Below are positions 17,853 to 28,165 of a DNA stretch of 64,000 bases, in pieces. Origin of the DNA: Chelatococcus composti. Lineage in GTDB: Bacteria; Pseudomonadota; Alphaproteobacteria; Rhizobiales; Beijerinckiaceae. The notes under the pieces are model-generated. The model did no database searches, was not told where the DNA came from, and saw nothing but the letters and a program-made list of their open reading frames with translations. Position numbers and translations under genes: made by a program. Numbering within the stretch: the stretch's first letter is position 1; each line of letters opens with the position of its first letter. The DNA lies in contig NZ_JACHEH010000001.1 in assembly GCF_014201415.1 (NCBI RefSeq), positions 124,001-188,000 of the forward strand. The letters run 5' to 3'.

Positions 17853-19073
17853 TCAGGCCGCGTTGCGCCTTGCCTCGTGCTGTGGCGGCTGCCAGCCGTA
17901 AAGCCAGGCATATCGCGCCAGCATCGCCTCGCCGCTCGTACGCGCCATGACGAGGTTGCGCACCAGCGAGAAGGGGGCGGCCATGTGGTAGATGCGGCCG
18001 TTCTCCCGCGCCGCCTGCTGCACGCGCAAGGCCCGCGGCCTCCGCGCTGCCTCGTAGGCGCGCAGGGCAGAAGGCACGTCATGCGGCTCGCCGGCCAGCG
18101 CATCGGCGAGGACCGCCGCATCCTCGATGGCGAGCGCGCCGCCCTGGGCGAGGAAGGGCAGCACCGGATGGGCGGCGTCGCCGAGAAGCGTCACCGGCCC
18201 GCGCCCCCACGGGCGCGGCGGCGGCAGGTCGAACAGCGACCACACGCGCCAGTCGAGCGGCCTGTCGGCCAGCGTGCGCAGCGCGGGCAGGGCCTGGGCG
18301 AGATGCCGCGCGACATCCGCCTGCTCGGCCTTGCTGTTCCAGACATTCACCGAGCCTTCCGCCCGCGCGACGAGGACAATGTTGACGAGGCGACCGCGGC
18401 AGACCGGATAGTGAACGAGGTGCATGCCGCGACCGAGCCACAGGCCCGTGATGTTGCCGGCCATCTCGTCCGGCACCTCGGCGGCCGGGACGGTCGTGCG
18501 CCAGGCGGCATAGCCTCGGTAGACGGGCTTGCGGGTATCGCCGAGCGCCGGGCGCAGGGCGGACCAGAGGCCGTCCGCACCCACGACGAGGCCTGCCTCG
18601 CGCTCCTCGGTGGCGCCGCCGGCGGTCTCGACGCTGAGCCGGGCCCGGGCGCCCTCGACCGCGACGGCGGTGACCTTGCGCCCGATGGAAATGCGGATGT
18701 TGGGCTCTGCCCTGGCCGCGTCCAGCAGCAACGTGTGCAGGTCGGCCCGGTGGATCACCCAGTAGGGCGCCCCGAACCGTGCACGCATGGTCTCGCCGAG
18801 CGGCATCCCCGCAAGCCGGCGGCCGGACGACAGCGAGCGGACGACGAGCTCGTCCGGCGTCACCGCATGGCGCGCGAGTGCCGGACCGAGGCCGAGCGCC
18901 ACGAGCACGCGGCTCGCGTTGGGTGAAAGCTGGATGCCTGCGCCGGCCTCGTCGAGGGCAGTGCGCCGTTCGAAAAGCGTAACGGACCGGCCCTGACGGG
19001 CGAGAAGGAGTGCCGTGGTCAGACCGCCGATACCGGCGCCGACGACGACGGCCGATGGCGCGCTATCAGGCAT
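17853..19073 (-). CDS. FAD-dependent monooxygenase, salicylate hydroxylase type
   Basis: A 406-residue class A flavoprotein monooxygenase. It has the N-terminal dinucleotide fold VVVGAGIGGLTTALLL, the mid DG-type motif VVGADGLWS and the C-terminal GDAAHPVLPFLAQGG. Relatives hydroxylate salicylate, 3-hydroxybenzoate or similar aromatics using NAD(P)H; the substrate is not evident. No ring-cleavage or aromatic pathway genes lie nearby. The small zinc-finger gene lies just upstream on the same strand. Confidence 0.85.
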   Translation of the reverse strand: MPDSAPSAVVVGAGIGGLTTALLLARQGRSVTLFERRTALDEAGAGIQLSPNASRVLVALGLGPALARHAVTPDELVVRSLSSGRRLAGMPLGETMRARFGAPYWVIHRADLHTLLLDAARAEPNIRISIGRKVTAVAVEGARARLSVETAGGATEEREAGLVVGADGLWSALRPALGDTRKPVYRGYAAWRTTVPAAEVPDEMAGNITGLWLGRGMHLVHYPVCRGRLVNIVLVARAEGSVNVWNSKAEQADVARHLAQALPALRTLADRPLDWRVWSLFDLPPPRPWGRGPVTLLGDAAHPVLPFLAQGGALAIEDAAVLADALAGEPHDVPSALRAYEAARRPRALRVQQAARENGRIYHMAAPFSLVRNLVMARTSGEAMLARYAWLYGWQPPQHEARRNAA

Positions 19074-19091
19074 GGTGGAACTCCGCCGGCC

Positions 19092-19346
19092 TCACGCGGC
19101 CGTTGCGGCCTCCGCATGCCACAGGCAGTCGGCGGGCTCGCTCTCGTCGGCCGCGAGCGTCGGCTTGTAGCGGTAGAGCGTGGAGCAGTAGGGGCAAATG
19201 ATCTCGCTCTCGTCGCCCATGTCGAGGAAGACGTGGGGATGGTCGAAGGGCGGCTTGGCCCCGATGCACATGAACTCGTGCACGCCCACGTTGATGACGT
19301 CGACGCCCGTGTCGTTGTGGAAGTGCGGGACGGATTTCGCGGCCAT
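19092..19346 (-). CDS. Zinc-finger (zf-CHCC) domain protein
   Basis: 84 residues with Cys in EFMCIG, His in the PFDHPHVFLD segment and a CPYC pair, i.e. the CHCC zinc-binding pattern related to the mitochondrial complex I subunit NDUFS6. Many alphaproteobacteria encode this small protein; a role with complex I is inferred only from the homology. The ATG at 19346 is preceded by GAGGTC; an ATG 15 bases upstream lacks a site. It lies 18 bp before the monooxygenase gene. Confidence 0.82.
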   Translation of the reverse strand: MAAKSVPHFHNDTGVDVINVGVHEFMCIGAKPPFDHPHVFLDMGDESEIICPYCSTLYRYKPTLAADESEPADCLWHAEAATAA

Positions 19347-19558
19347 TGCCGTTGACCTCATCTTGGCGGATCAGCGATTTGGGGCGCACCATAGACCATG
19401 GCGCGAAAAAGTGGAGACCGGTTTTTCGCTTGCAGCCTGCGACAAATGAATAACCTATGACGCATCCGGCGTAGGCGCGCCTGCGGCCGGCGGCGGCATG
19501 CGTTCACCCGATGGAAACCCGCAGCCCTTACCCGTTGGGCCGCACGAGCGAGAGAGAC

Positions 19559-20329
19559 ATGCACTTCTTCAGTTCCGACGGCGTCCGCCTCGCCTATGTC
19601 GATATTCCCGCGCACGAGGGGGAGGGGCGCCCCGTCATCCTGGTGCACGGCTTCGCCTCAAACCATGCGGTCAACTGGGCGAACACGCTGTGGACGACTA
19701 CCCTGGCGCGCGCCGGGCGGCGCGTCATTGCGCTCGACAACCGCGGCCACGGGCAGAGCGAGAAGCTTTATGAGCCCGAGGCTTACCACTCGCATGTCAT
19801 GGCCGAGGATGTGCGGCGGCTGATGGATCGCCTCGACCTCGCCGAGGCGGATGTCATCGGCTATTCGATGGGCGCCCGCATCACCGCCCATCTTGCCCTG
19901 CGCCATCCGGAGCGCGTGCGCTCGGCCGTTCTCGGCGGTCTCGGCATCCATCTCGTCGAAGGCGTCGGGCTGCCGCTCGGCATCGCCGATGCGATGGAGG
20001 CCCCGTCTCTCGATGTGCTGACGGACCCGATGCAGCGCATGTTCCGCGCCTTTGCCGAGCAGACGAAGAGCGACCTCAGGGCGCTCGCCGCCTGCATCCG
20101 TGGCTCGCGGCAGACACTGACCCGGGAGGAGGTAATGTCCATCACCCTGCCCGTGCTCGTCGCCGTCGGCACGCACGATCCCATCGCTGGCTCGCCGCAC
20201 GAGCTCGCCGCGCTCCTGCCGCGGGGGCGGGCGCTCGACATTCCCGGCCGCGACCACAACCTCGCCGTGGGGGACAAGGTGCACAAGCAGGGGGTCGTCG
20301 CCTTCCTGGCCGAGCAGGACGGGGCGTGA
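19559..20329 (+). CDS. Alpha/beta hydrolase
   Basis: 256 residues of the alpha/beta hydrolase fold. It has the oxyanion-region VILVHGFASN, ALDNRGHGQSEK, the nucleophile elbow GYSMGAR (Ser), an acid near VGTHDPIAG, and the catalytic His in GRDHNLAVG. The substrate is unknown. The ATG at 19559 follows GAGAGAGAC. It is followed by a repeat-containing gap before the convergent NUDIX gene. Confidence 0.87.
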   Translation: MHFFSSDGVRLAYVDIPAHEGEGRPVILVHGFASNHAVNWANTLWTTTLARAGRRVIALDNRGHGQSEKLYEPEAYHSHVMAEDVRRLMDRLDLAEADVIGYSMGARITAHLALRHPERVRSAVLGGLGIHLVEGVGLPLGIADAMEAPSLDVLTDPMQRMFRAFAEQTKSDLRALAACIRGSRQTLTREEVMSITLPVLVAVGTHDPIAGSPHELAALLPRGRALDIPGRDHNLAVGDKVHKQGVVAFLAEQDGA

Positions 20330-20377
20330 GGGGAAAGCCGAGTCGCCAGAATCGCTTGGCGGTGGAAGTTCAGGCGG

Positions 20378-20448
20378 CGATTCCGGTCCTTGAGAAATCG
20401 ATTCAGCGAATCTGCCTGACGATTCCGTCGGTTGAGAAACCGATTCAA
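20378..20448. repeat. Two near-identical 29-bp units in a convergent intergenic gap
   Basis: Units at 20378-20406 and 20420-20448, 42 bp apart, share about 24 of 29 bases: each has CGATTCCG, then TTGAGAAA, then CGATTCA. A further partial copy (GATTCAGCGGGC) is near 20473. GAATCG/CGATTC arms give each unit hairpin potential. Short palindromic intergenic repeat or terminator are both possible. Confidence 0.55.
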
Positions 20449-20476
20449 CTGGCCCTCCCGCCGCTGCGAAAGTGAT

Positions 20477-20911
20477 TCAGCGGGCGGTGCCAAGGCCTTG
20501 TGCCGGAATCGTTTTCGCCAGCAGCGGCAGCACCGCGTCGCGGATGAGCCTGGCGAGGCGCCAGCGGTCGGCCTCGTGCAGGGGCAGCCACGCCAGTTCG
20601 GCGATCTCGGCCGCTGCGCGGGGCGTACCGGCGAGGCGTGCGGTGAAGACATGGGCGAGCACGTCGGTGTCGGGCTCGTTGGCAGCGGGGGCGGTGAAGA
20701 CGCCGAGCGGGCGCAGCGTGCCGGCCTCGGGTGCGACGCCGAGCTCTTCTGTGAGCTCCCGCGCGAGGGCGGCCTCGGGCGCCTCTCCTTCCTCGATCTT
20801 GCCCCCGGGCTGGATAAAGGTGTCGCTGCCGTGCTTGCGCACCACGAGGAGGCGACCCTTTTCGTCCTGAATCGCCGCAACGGCGATCGTGAGACGCCTG
20901 CGCTCCGTCAT
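20477..20911 (-). CDS. NUDIX hydrolase
   Basis: 144 residues with the Nudix box starting at GGKIEEGEAPEAALARELTE and continuing EELG (about residues 37-59). It hydrolyses nucleoside-diphosphate-linked compounds; the substrate is unknown. The N-terminal RRRLTIAVAAIQDEKGRLLVVRK is typical of small stand-alone members. The ATG at 20911 is preceded by GAGGAGCGG. It follows the crotonase gene by 10 bp on the same strand and is probably co-transcribed with it. Confidence 0.9.
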   Translation of the reverse strand: MTERRRLTIAVAAIQDEKGRLLVVRKHGSDTFIQPGGKIEEGEAPEAALARELTEELGVAPEAGTLRPLGVFTAPAANEPDTDVLAHVFTARLAGTPRAAAEIAELAWLPLHEADRWRLARLIRDAVLPLLAKTIPAQGLGTAR

Positions 20912-20921
20912 CGTCCGCTCC

Positions 20922-21722
20922 TCACCGTCCCGTGAAGCGGGGCTGGCGCTTGCCGAGAAAGGCGGCGCAGCCTTCCGCATAGTCTGCGCTGGCGAAGCAG
21001 GCATCGGCGAGGGCCTGAAGCTCGTCCGGGCCGGCCGCGCCGGGCAGGCCGGCGGCAGTGGCGATGGCCGCCTTGGCGGCGCGGATGGTCAGCGGCGCAT
21101 TGGCGGCAATGGTGGCGGCCAGGTCGGCCGTGGCGCGCTGGAGGTCTGCGGCCGGTACCACCTGCTGCACGAGGCCGAGGGCGAGCGCCTCGGCAGCATC
21201 GACACGACGGGCGGTGAAGATGAGGTCCTTGGCGGCGGCCGCGCCGATGGCGGCCACGATCATGGCCATGCCCGCCGGCGGATAGCCGACGCCGAGGCGC
21301 GCGGCGGGAATGGCGAAGACGGCGTCGTCGGCGGCGATGCGCAGGTCGCAGGCGAGGGCGATGCCGAGCCCGCCGCCGAGGCAGAAGCCCCGGATCATGG
21401 CGAGGACCGGCTTCGGGCAGGCGGCGACGGCCTCGAAGGCGGCGAGGTTGGCCGCCTCGTAGGCCCGCCCGCCCTCGGGGCTCGCCCGGAGCGAGCCGAA
21501 CTCGCCGATGTCGGCACCGGCCGTGAAGGCGACATCGCCCGCGCCGCGGATGACGACGACGCGCACCTTTTCGTCGGCGCCGAGGGCTGCCATGACCTCG
21601 GGAAAGGCACGCCAGGTCGCGAAATCGATGGCGTTGCGGCGCGCCTCGTTGTCGATGGTCAGCGTCGCGACGCCGGAGGCGACGGAAAGGCGCAGACTGT
21701 GGGCCGCGGAAGAGGAGGGCAT
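20922..21722 (-). CDS. Enoyl-CoA hydratase/isomerase family protein lacking both catalytic Glu
   Basis: A 266-residue crotonase-fold protein with AFTAGADIGEF (oxyanion hole) and GFCLGGGLGIALACD. In classical hydratases the GGG loop is followed by Cys-Glu and a second Glu follows Pro in the next motif; here these read GGGLG and IPAARLG, so both catalytic glutamates are replaced. It may therefore be an isomerase, a hydrolase or another crotonase activity. The assignment to the superfamily is firm, the reaction is not. It lies upstream of the NUDIX gene. Confidence 0.85.
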   Translation of the reverse strand: MPSSSAAHSLRLSVASGVATLTIDNEARRNAIDFATWRAFPEVMAALGADEKVRVVVIRGAGDVAFTAGADIGEFGSLRASPEGGRAYEAANLAAFEAVAACPKPVLAMIRGFCLGGGLGIALACDLRIAADDAVFAIPAARLGVGYPPAGMAMIVAAIGAAAAKDLIFTARRVDAAEALALGLVQQVVPAADLQRATADLAATIAANAPLTIRAAKAAIATAAGLPGAAGPDELQALADACFASADYAEGCAAFLGKRQPRFTGR

Positions 21723-21952
21723 CGGCGGGTCCCGGCTCGCGGATCGCGCCGACTCGGCGCGACTGGGCGATCATATACGGCCTTTCCCGCGCCCTGCGAC
21801 CCGCCCCCGACGGCGGCAGTTGCCTGGGGGGCGCTTGCCTCGGCATCTTTTCGTGTGCCCTCTTGGCGTGCAGGCCATCGCGCCCTAACTTAGGCGCACC
21901 TTGCGGTGGGGCCGAATGTCCGCCGTGGGCGCACAGCACGAGGAGACGATCG

Positions 21953-22792
21953 ATGGCCCCCGGTCAGACGAAAGTGAGCGAACGCAGGCGCCACGGGCTC
22001 GAGGCGGTCGACCCCGTGTGGACGCGCGTGCGCGAGGAGGCCGAGGCGGTGGTGGCGCGCGAGCCGGAGCTCGCCGGTTTCGTCATCGCCACCATCCTCA
22101 ACCATGACACGCTCGAGTCCGCCATCATCCATCGCGTCGCCTCGCGGCTCGACCACGACGTGGTCTCGAGCGAACTGATCCGCCAGGCGTTCAATGCGGC
22201 CATCGCCCATTCGCCCGAGATTGGCGAGGCCTTCCGGGCCGACATCGTGGCCGTAGCTGATCGCGACCCGGCTTGCACGCGACTCATCGAGCCGGTGCTC
22301 TATTTCAAGGGCTTCCACGCCATCCAGACGCATCGTCTCGCCCACTGGCTGTGGCAGCAGGGCCGGCGCGACTTCGCGCTTTATCTGCAGAGCCGCTCGT
22401 CCGAGGTGTTCCAGACGGACATCAACCCGGCGGCGCGCATCGGCAAGGGCATCTTTCTCGACCACGCGACGGGGCTCGTCGTGGGCCAGACGGCCGTGAT
22501 CGAGGACAACGTCTCGATTCTCCAGGGGGTTACCCTGGGCGGCACGGGCAAGGAGCGCGGCGACAGGCATCCCAAGATTCGCCAGGGGGTGCTGATCGGC
22601 GCCGGCGCCAAGATCCTCGGCAACATTGAGGTCGGGCGGTGCGCCCGCGTGGCGGCTGGCTCGGTCGTGCTGCACCCGGTGCCGCGCAACTCCACGGTCG
22701 CGGGCGTGCCGGCGCGGGTGGTCGGCACGGCCGGCTGTGCGGAGCCGGCGCGCACCATGGACCAGCTCCTCGCGGAGAAGTTGGGGGATTGA
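21953..22792 (+). CDS. cysE: Serine O-acetyltransferase
   Basis: 279 residues. It has the N-terminal SATase helical domain followed by a left-handed beta-helix: FQTDINPAARIGKGIFLDH, VTLGGTGKERGDRHPKI and a C-terminal VPARVVG. It acetylates serine for cysteine synthesis from acetyl-CoA. The start at 21953 is preceded by GAGGAG; upstream frame is shadow. The DUF3126 gene follows 81 bp later, a neighbour pairing I recall as frequent in alphaproteobacteria. Confidence 0.95.
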   Translation: MAPGQTKVSERRRHGLEAVDPVWTRVREEAEAVVAREPELAGFVIATILNHDTLESAIIHRVASRLDHDVVSSELIRQAFNAAIAHSPEIGEAFRADIVAVADRDPACTRLIEPVLYFKGFHAIQTHRLAHWLWQQGRRDFALYLQSRSSEVFQTDINPAARIGKGIFLDHATGLVVGQTAVIEDNVSILQGVTLGGTGKERGDRHPKIRQGVLIGAGAKILGNIEVGRCARVAAGSVVLHPVPRNSTVAGVPARVVGTAGCAEPARTMDQLLAEKLGD

Positions 22793-22873
22793 GGGGGTTC
22801 GCTCTTGCCCGTGGGCCGTGTTCCGTGGCAAGCGAGGGGCCCTTCTGACGGACCCGAAAAGAGAGGCGGCGCC

Positions 22874-23086
22874 ATGGACAAGAACGAACTTGCCAAAGTC
22901 GAGCGGTTTCTGCGCCGCACCTTCGCCAATGCCAGCATCCGTGTCGTCGCGCGCCCGCGCAAGACGGACTCGGCGGAGGTCTACATCGGGGAAGAGTTCA
23001 TCGGTGTGCTCTTCCTGGACGACGAGGACGGCGACAAGTCCTACAGCTTCCAGATGGCGATCCTCGACTCCGATCTCGAGGACTGA
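22874..23086 (+). CDS. DUF3126 family protein
   Basis: A 70-residue acidic protein matching DUF3126 (DKNELAKVERFLRRTF, EVYIGEEFIGVLFLDDEDGD). No function is known. The ATG at 22874 follows GAGAGGCGG. A terminator-like hairpin follows within 25 bp of the stop. Confidence 0.87.
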   Translation: MDKNELAKVERFLRRTFANASIRVVARPRKTDSAEVYIGEEFIGVLFLDDEDGDKSYSFQMAILDSDLED

Positions 23087-23109
23087 GCCGGCGAGCCAGG
23101 GATTGGCGA

Positions 23110-23139
23110 GGGCGCGCCCGGAAACAGGCGGGCCCTTTT
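23110..23139 (+). terminator. Rho-independent terminator after DUF3126 gene
   Basis: GGGCGCGCC (23110-23118), an 8-base loop, then GGCGGGCCC (23127-23135) with one mispair, followed by TTTT. It lies between the DUF3126 gene and the convergent hypothetical gene. Confidence 0.7.
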
Positions 23140-23151
23140 CGTTGTGTGCCG

Positions 23152-23835
23152 TCACTGCGCCTGCGTCGGCTCGTCCGGCGGGGCCATGAGCTGCATGAGC
23201 CGTTCCGCGCCCGAGCGCAGGCGCGGCCAGTCCGCGAGCCGCTCCGGGCCGAAGCGCAGCACCACATCGATGCCCGCGAGGCGCATCACCGTCGTGCATA
23301 GCGGCGCCACGACATCGCTAGCGGCCGGACGCGCGCAACGGGCAAAGAAGCGCCGCCCGTCGGGCGGGGTGAGATAGAGCTCCTCGCCCTCATAGGGCGA
23401 GCCGGCGCGGAAGCGACGCAGCACGAGGCCGCCAGGCGCAGGCCAGCTCTCGGGCGCGAGGAAGCGCATGTAGAGCTTCGCCGGGCGCTCGACCGGGTCG
23501 AGTGCCGCATCTGCCGGAACGAGCGTGACGGCCACGATCTCTTTCTCGCTGCCACCTGCCGCGTGCGGCCAGGGAATGGCGAGGTCGAGTCGCTGCACCG
23601 GGCCACCTGCCGGGTCCATCGTCTCGCGCAGCCAGGCTGCCGGCACCCTCAGGATGTGACCGGCAAGCTCATAGTCGATGCGCGCGGGCGTGGGCTTGTG
23701 CGGCGAAGCGGCGGGGCGCAGGAGGGAGACGCCGGCCAGAACAGCGGCACCGGCAGCGGCCGCGGCGAGCGACAGCCGCAGCAGGACCGGAGGGCGCCGG
23801 GCGACAGAAAAGAGCCTTTCCGCTGCAAAGACCAT
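23152..23835 (-). CDS. Membrane-anchored protein of unknown function
   Basis: 227 residues from ATG 23835. The N-terminus is basic (AERLFSVARR) and is followed by one hydrophobic segment (LLRLSLAAAAAGAAVLAGVSLL), so the rest probably sits in the periplasm. The soluble part has ordinary mixed composition with two cysteines (FFARCARP, APLCTTV). I do not recognise a family. It is divergent from the carbonic anhydrase gene. The start codon is uncertain because the nearest GGAG is 12 bases away; the frame continues 14 codons upstream. Confidence 0.65.
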   Translation of the reverse strand: MVFAAERLFSVARRPPVLLRLSLAAAAAGAAVLAGVSLLRPAASPHKPTPARIDYELAGHILRVPAAWLRETMDPAGGPVQRLDLAIPWPHAAGGSEKEIVAVTLVPADAALDPVERPAKLYMRFLAPESWPAPGGLVLRRFRAGSPYEGEELYLTPPDGRRFFARCARPAASDVVAPLCTTVMRLAGIDVVLRFGPERLADWPRLRSGAERLMQLMAPPDEPTQAQ

Positions 23836-24008
23836 GATCGACGTGGACTCCAAACCGCCGGACGCGGTGCGAGGCAAATTGCATTATCTTGGCTAAGGCC
23901 GCGTAAACCACGCAAGGGGACGGGGCCCCCTCCGGGCGTCACGGACGGGCTTGACGGACGGCCTGCGGCGCGCCCTCCTTGGGGCGCGATCGACCCGTGG
24001 AGATCCCG

Positions 24009-24539
24009 ATGCCCGTCTATGCCCTTGGTGACCTCAGGCCCGAACTGCCCCCTGCCGACCGCTACTGGATTGCGCCTGACGCGCATGTCATCGGCCGCGT
24101 GCGGCTGGGTGACGAGGTCGGCGTCTGGTTCGGCGCCGTGCTGCGCGGCGACAACGAGCTTATCGACATCGGCGACCGCACCAACATCCAGGAAGGCGCC
24201 ATGCTGCACACGGACATGGGCTTTCCGCTCACCGTGGGGCCGGACTGCACCATCGGCCACCATGCCATCCTGCACGGCTGCCAGATCGGCGCCTCGACCC
24301 TCATTGGCATGGGCGCCACCGTGCTCAACGGCGCGCGCATCGGCAACAACTGCCTCGTGGGCGCCAATGCGCTCGTCACTGAAGGTAAGGAGTTTCCCGA
24401 CGGCTCGCTCATCGTCGGGGCGCCGGCCCGCGCGGTACGCGCCCTCGACGAGAAGGCGCTCGCCGGGCTCAAGCTGTCGGCCATGGGCTATGTCGGCAAC
24501 TGGCGCCGCTTCGCCGCGGGGCTGAAGCGGATCGACTGA
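24009..24539 (+). CDS. Gamma carbonic anhydrase family protein
   Basis: 176 residues forming a hexapeptide-repeat beta-helix (VIGRVRLGD, VWFGAVLRGDNE, NIQEGAMLHTD, GHHAILHGCQIG). The histidines in LHTD and TIGHHAILHG are placed as the metal ligands of gamma-class carbonic anhydrases (Cam/YrdA). Actual carbonic anhydrase activity is not certain for this subgroup. The ATG at 24009 follows GGAGATCC. It ends four bases from the convergent recQ stop. Confidence 0.9.
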   Translation: MPVYALGDLRPELPPADRYWIAPDAHVIGRVRLGDEVGVWFGAVLRGDNELIDIGDRTNIQEGAMLHTDMGFPLTVGPDCTIGHHAILHGCQIGASTLIGMGATVLNGARIGNNCLVGANALVTEGKEFPDGSLIVGAPARAVRALDEKALAGLKLSAMGYVGNWRRFAAGLKRID

Positions 24540-24543
24540 GCCT

Positions 24544-26415
<1,872 letters not shown>

Positions 26416-26439
26416 GTCGCCGCCGGAGCTTCGGCCGCG

Positions 26440-27105
26440 TCAGCGCGCCGCGGCCGTGACCGTGCCGGCGTCGGGCTGGCCGAGGGCGACCCACTGCATC
26501 GTGTCTTGCTGCGACTGCCGCTTGATGAAGCGATAGCCCGTCGCCGTCCACGAGAGGATGGTGTCGCGCTTGTTGTCGAGGATGAAGTCGCCGCGGGTGG
26601 TGCGGACCGTGAGCACGGCATGGCCGTCGCCCGCCTCGTCGCGCACGACGGTGATCAGCAGGGCCCGGGCAGGGAAACCCCGCTCGATGAGGAGCTTGCG
26701 CTTCAGCAGCACGTAGTCCTCGCAGTCGCCCTTGCCATCGGACGGCAGGTCCCAGGATTCCTCGACGCCCCAGTGCTCCATGTCGGTGACGGGCGTGATG
26801 GAGCGGTTCACGTCGAGGTTGATGCGGACAATGTCGTGCCAGCCCGCCCTGTCGAGGTCGATGACGCTGGGGCCCTTGCCGTCGTCGGTGCATTCACTCC
26901 AGTTCGTGCGGCAGAAGGCGAGCCAGCCGACCGGCGGGCGGGCCGCGGCGCGCTCGATGGCGGAGGAAGCGTCGGGCAGGTTGACCTCGAGCCTGCGCGC
27001 GGCGGAGACGGAAGCCGTCTTGCGCGTTTCGGCCTCAGCCACCGTGGCCATCGAAGCGAGGCACAGGCCTGCAAGCGCCAGAATGACGGAGGTACGCGAA
27101 CCCAT
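26440..27105 (-). CDS. LapG-like periplasmic cysteine protease (BTLCP), copy 1
   Basis: 221 residues with a signal peptide (VILALAGLCLASMATVAEAE) and the bacterial transglutaminase-like cysteine peptidase fold. The triad is Cys128 (GKGDCEDYVLLKRK), His162 (GDGHAVLTVRT) and Asp177 (FILDNKRD). In Pseudomonas the homologue LapG cleaves a biofilm adhesin under control of the c-di-GMP receptor LapD. No adhesin or LapD is in the window, so the target is unknown. A second copy lies 144 bp upstream on the same strand. Confidence 0.88.
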   Translation of the reverse strand: MGSRTSVILALAGLCLASMATVAEAETRKTASVSAARRLEVNLPDASSAIERAAARPPVGWLAFCRTNWSECTDDGKGPSVIDLDRAGWHDIVRINLDVNRSITPVTDMEHWGVEESWDLPSDGKGDCEDYVLLKRKLLIERGFPARALLITVVRDEAGDGHAVLTVRTTRGDFILDNKRDTILSWTATGYRFIKRQSQQDTMQWVALGQPDAGTVTAAAR

Positions 27106-27248
27106 CGACCGCCCCAAACCCGTTAAGATTTCGTTTACCTTTTCACAGGCGGGGGTCATGCCGCAAGGCGGCGCGCGCGTCAACGTCGCGACAAGGTTAA
27201 CGTTTGTTCATGATTGTGGTCTGCGGGCAAGCGTTGCCGGCGGCCCGC

Positions 27249-27863
27249 TCAGTGTGGGCTCGCCGTCATGTCGCCGCCGCGGTGGCCGAGGGAGACCCAG
27301 CCGGCGAAGTCCTGGCTCTCCCGTTTCACGAAGACGTAGCCCGTGGCGAGCCAGGGCAGGACGGCATCGCGCTTGTTGTCGAGGATGAGGTCGCCCCGGT
27401 CCGTGCGCACCATGAGGACGGCATGGCCCTCGCCGTTCTCGTCGAGGACGACGGCGAGGCGTAACGCCCGCCGGGGCAGCCCGGCCTCAACCAGCAGGCG
27501 GCGCTTGAGCAGGGCGTAGTCCTCGCAATCGCCCTTGCCGCTGTCCGGATAGTCCCAGCTTTCGATGACGCCCCACTGTTCCTCGTCGGTCTGCGGCATG
27601 ATGGCGCTGTTGACCTTGCGGTTGATGGCGGTGAGTAGCCGCCAGCGGCGGGCGTCAAGCCGGATCAGCGCCTCTTCCTGAGGGTCGACGGCGCAATCGG
27701 CCGGCCGCGCGCTGCAGAACTGCAGCCAGCCCGACGGGGCACGGGCAAGACCGTGCGCCGTCGCCGCCGGTGTCGGGTGCGGCCGCGCCCCATAGGCCGA
27801 AGCGCCGCCCGACGCCAGGGTGCCGGCAAGGATGAAGAGCAATGCGACGATCGGATTTTTCAT
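27249..27863 (-). CDS. LapG-like periplasmic cysteine protease (BTLCP), copy 2
   Basis: 204 residues, a diverged paralogue of the neighbouring gene. It has a signal peptide (IVALLFILAGTLASGGASA) and the triad Cys113 (GKGDCEDYALLKRR), His147 (GEGHAVLMVRT) and Asp162 (LILDNKRD). The ATG at 27863 follows GGGAGGCG. The mature proteins share the WGVxESWD segment and most of the catalytic half but differ at the N-terminus, suggesting an old duplication with possible target divergence. An AT-rich 300-bp region upstream probably holds its promoter. Confidence 0.88.
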   Translation of the reverse strand: MKNPIVALLFILAGTLASGGASAYGARPHPTPAATAHGLARAPSGWLQFCSARPADCAVDPQEEALIRLDARRWRLLTAINRKVNSAIMPQTDEEQWGVIESWDYPDSGKGDCEDYALLKRRLLVEAGLPRRALRLAVVLDENGEGHAVLMVRTDRGDLILDNKRDAVLPWLATGYVFVKRESQDFAGWVSLGHRGGDMTASPH

Positions 27864-28165
27864 TATCGCCTCCCAATTCGTCGGGAGGCATCATAGGACA
27901 GTCAAATCCATCCACGTTGAATAAAATCAGCGTAATTTGATGGATATACCGGCTATTAACGGATGAATTGTTAAGTAAAATAACACTGAATGTGATTGCT
28001 TCGTATTTTAGCGAAACCGCCTACGCGCCGGTGACGCTGACGGATCATCGACGGGTCGGCCCGCGCGCAGCGTTTCATGGCTGACGAGACTCGCCGGGCG
28101 CAGAAAACATCGCCGCGCGAGGATATCGCCCGGTGCCGCGGCGGGGACGGTAACGGTCGTCGCCG
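27864..28165. other. AT-rich intergenic region upstream of LapG-like copy 2
   Basis: About 300 bp without a gene. The half near the protease gene (27895-28015) is unusually AT-rich for this genome, with TAAAATAAC and GAATTGTTAAG stretches. This fits a promoter or regulatory region for the leftward gene. I could not assign specific boxes. Confidence 0.4.
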
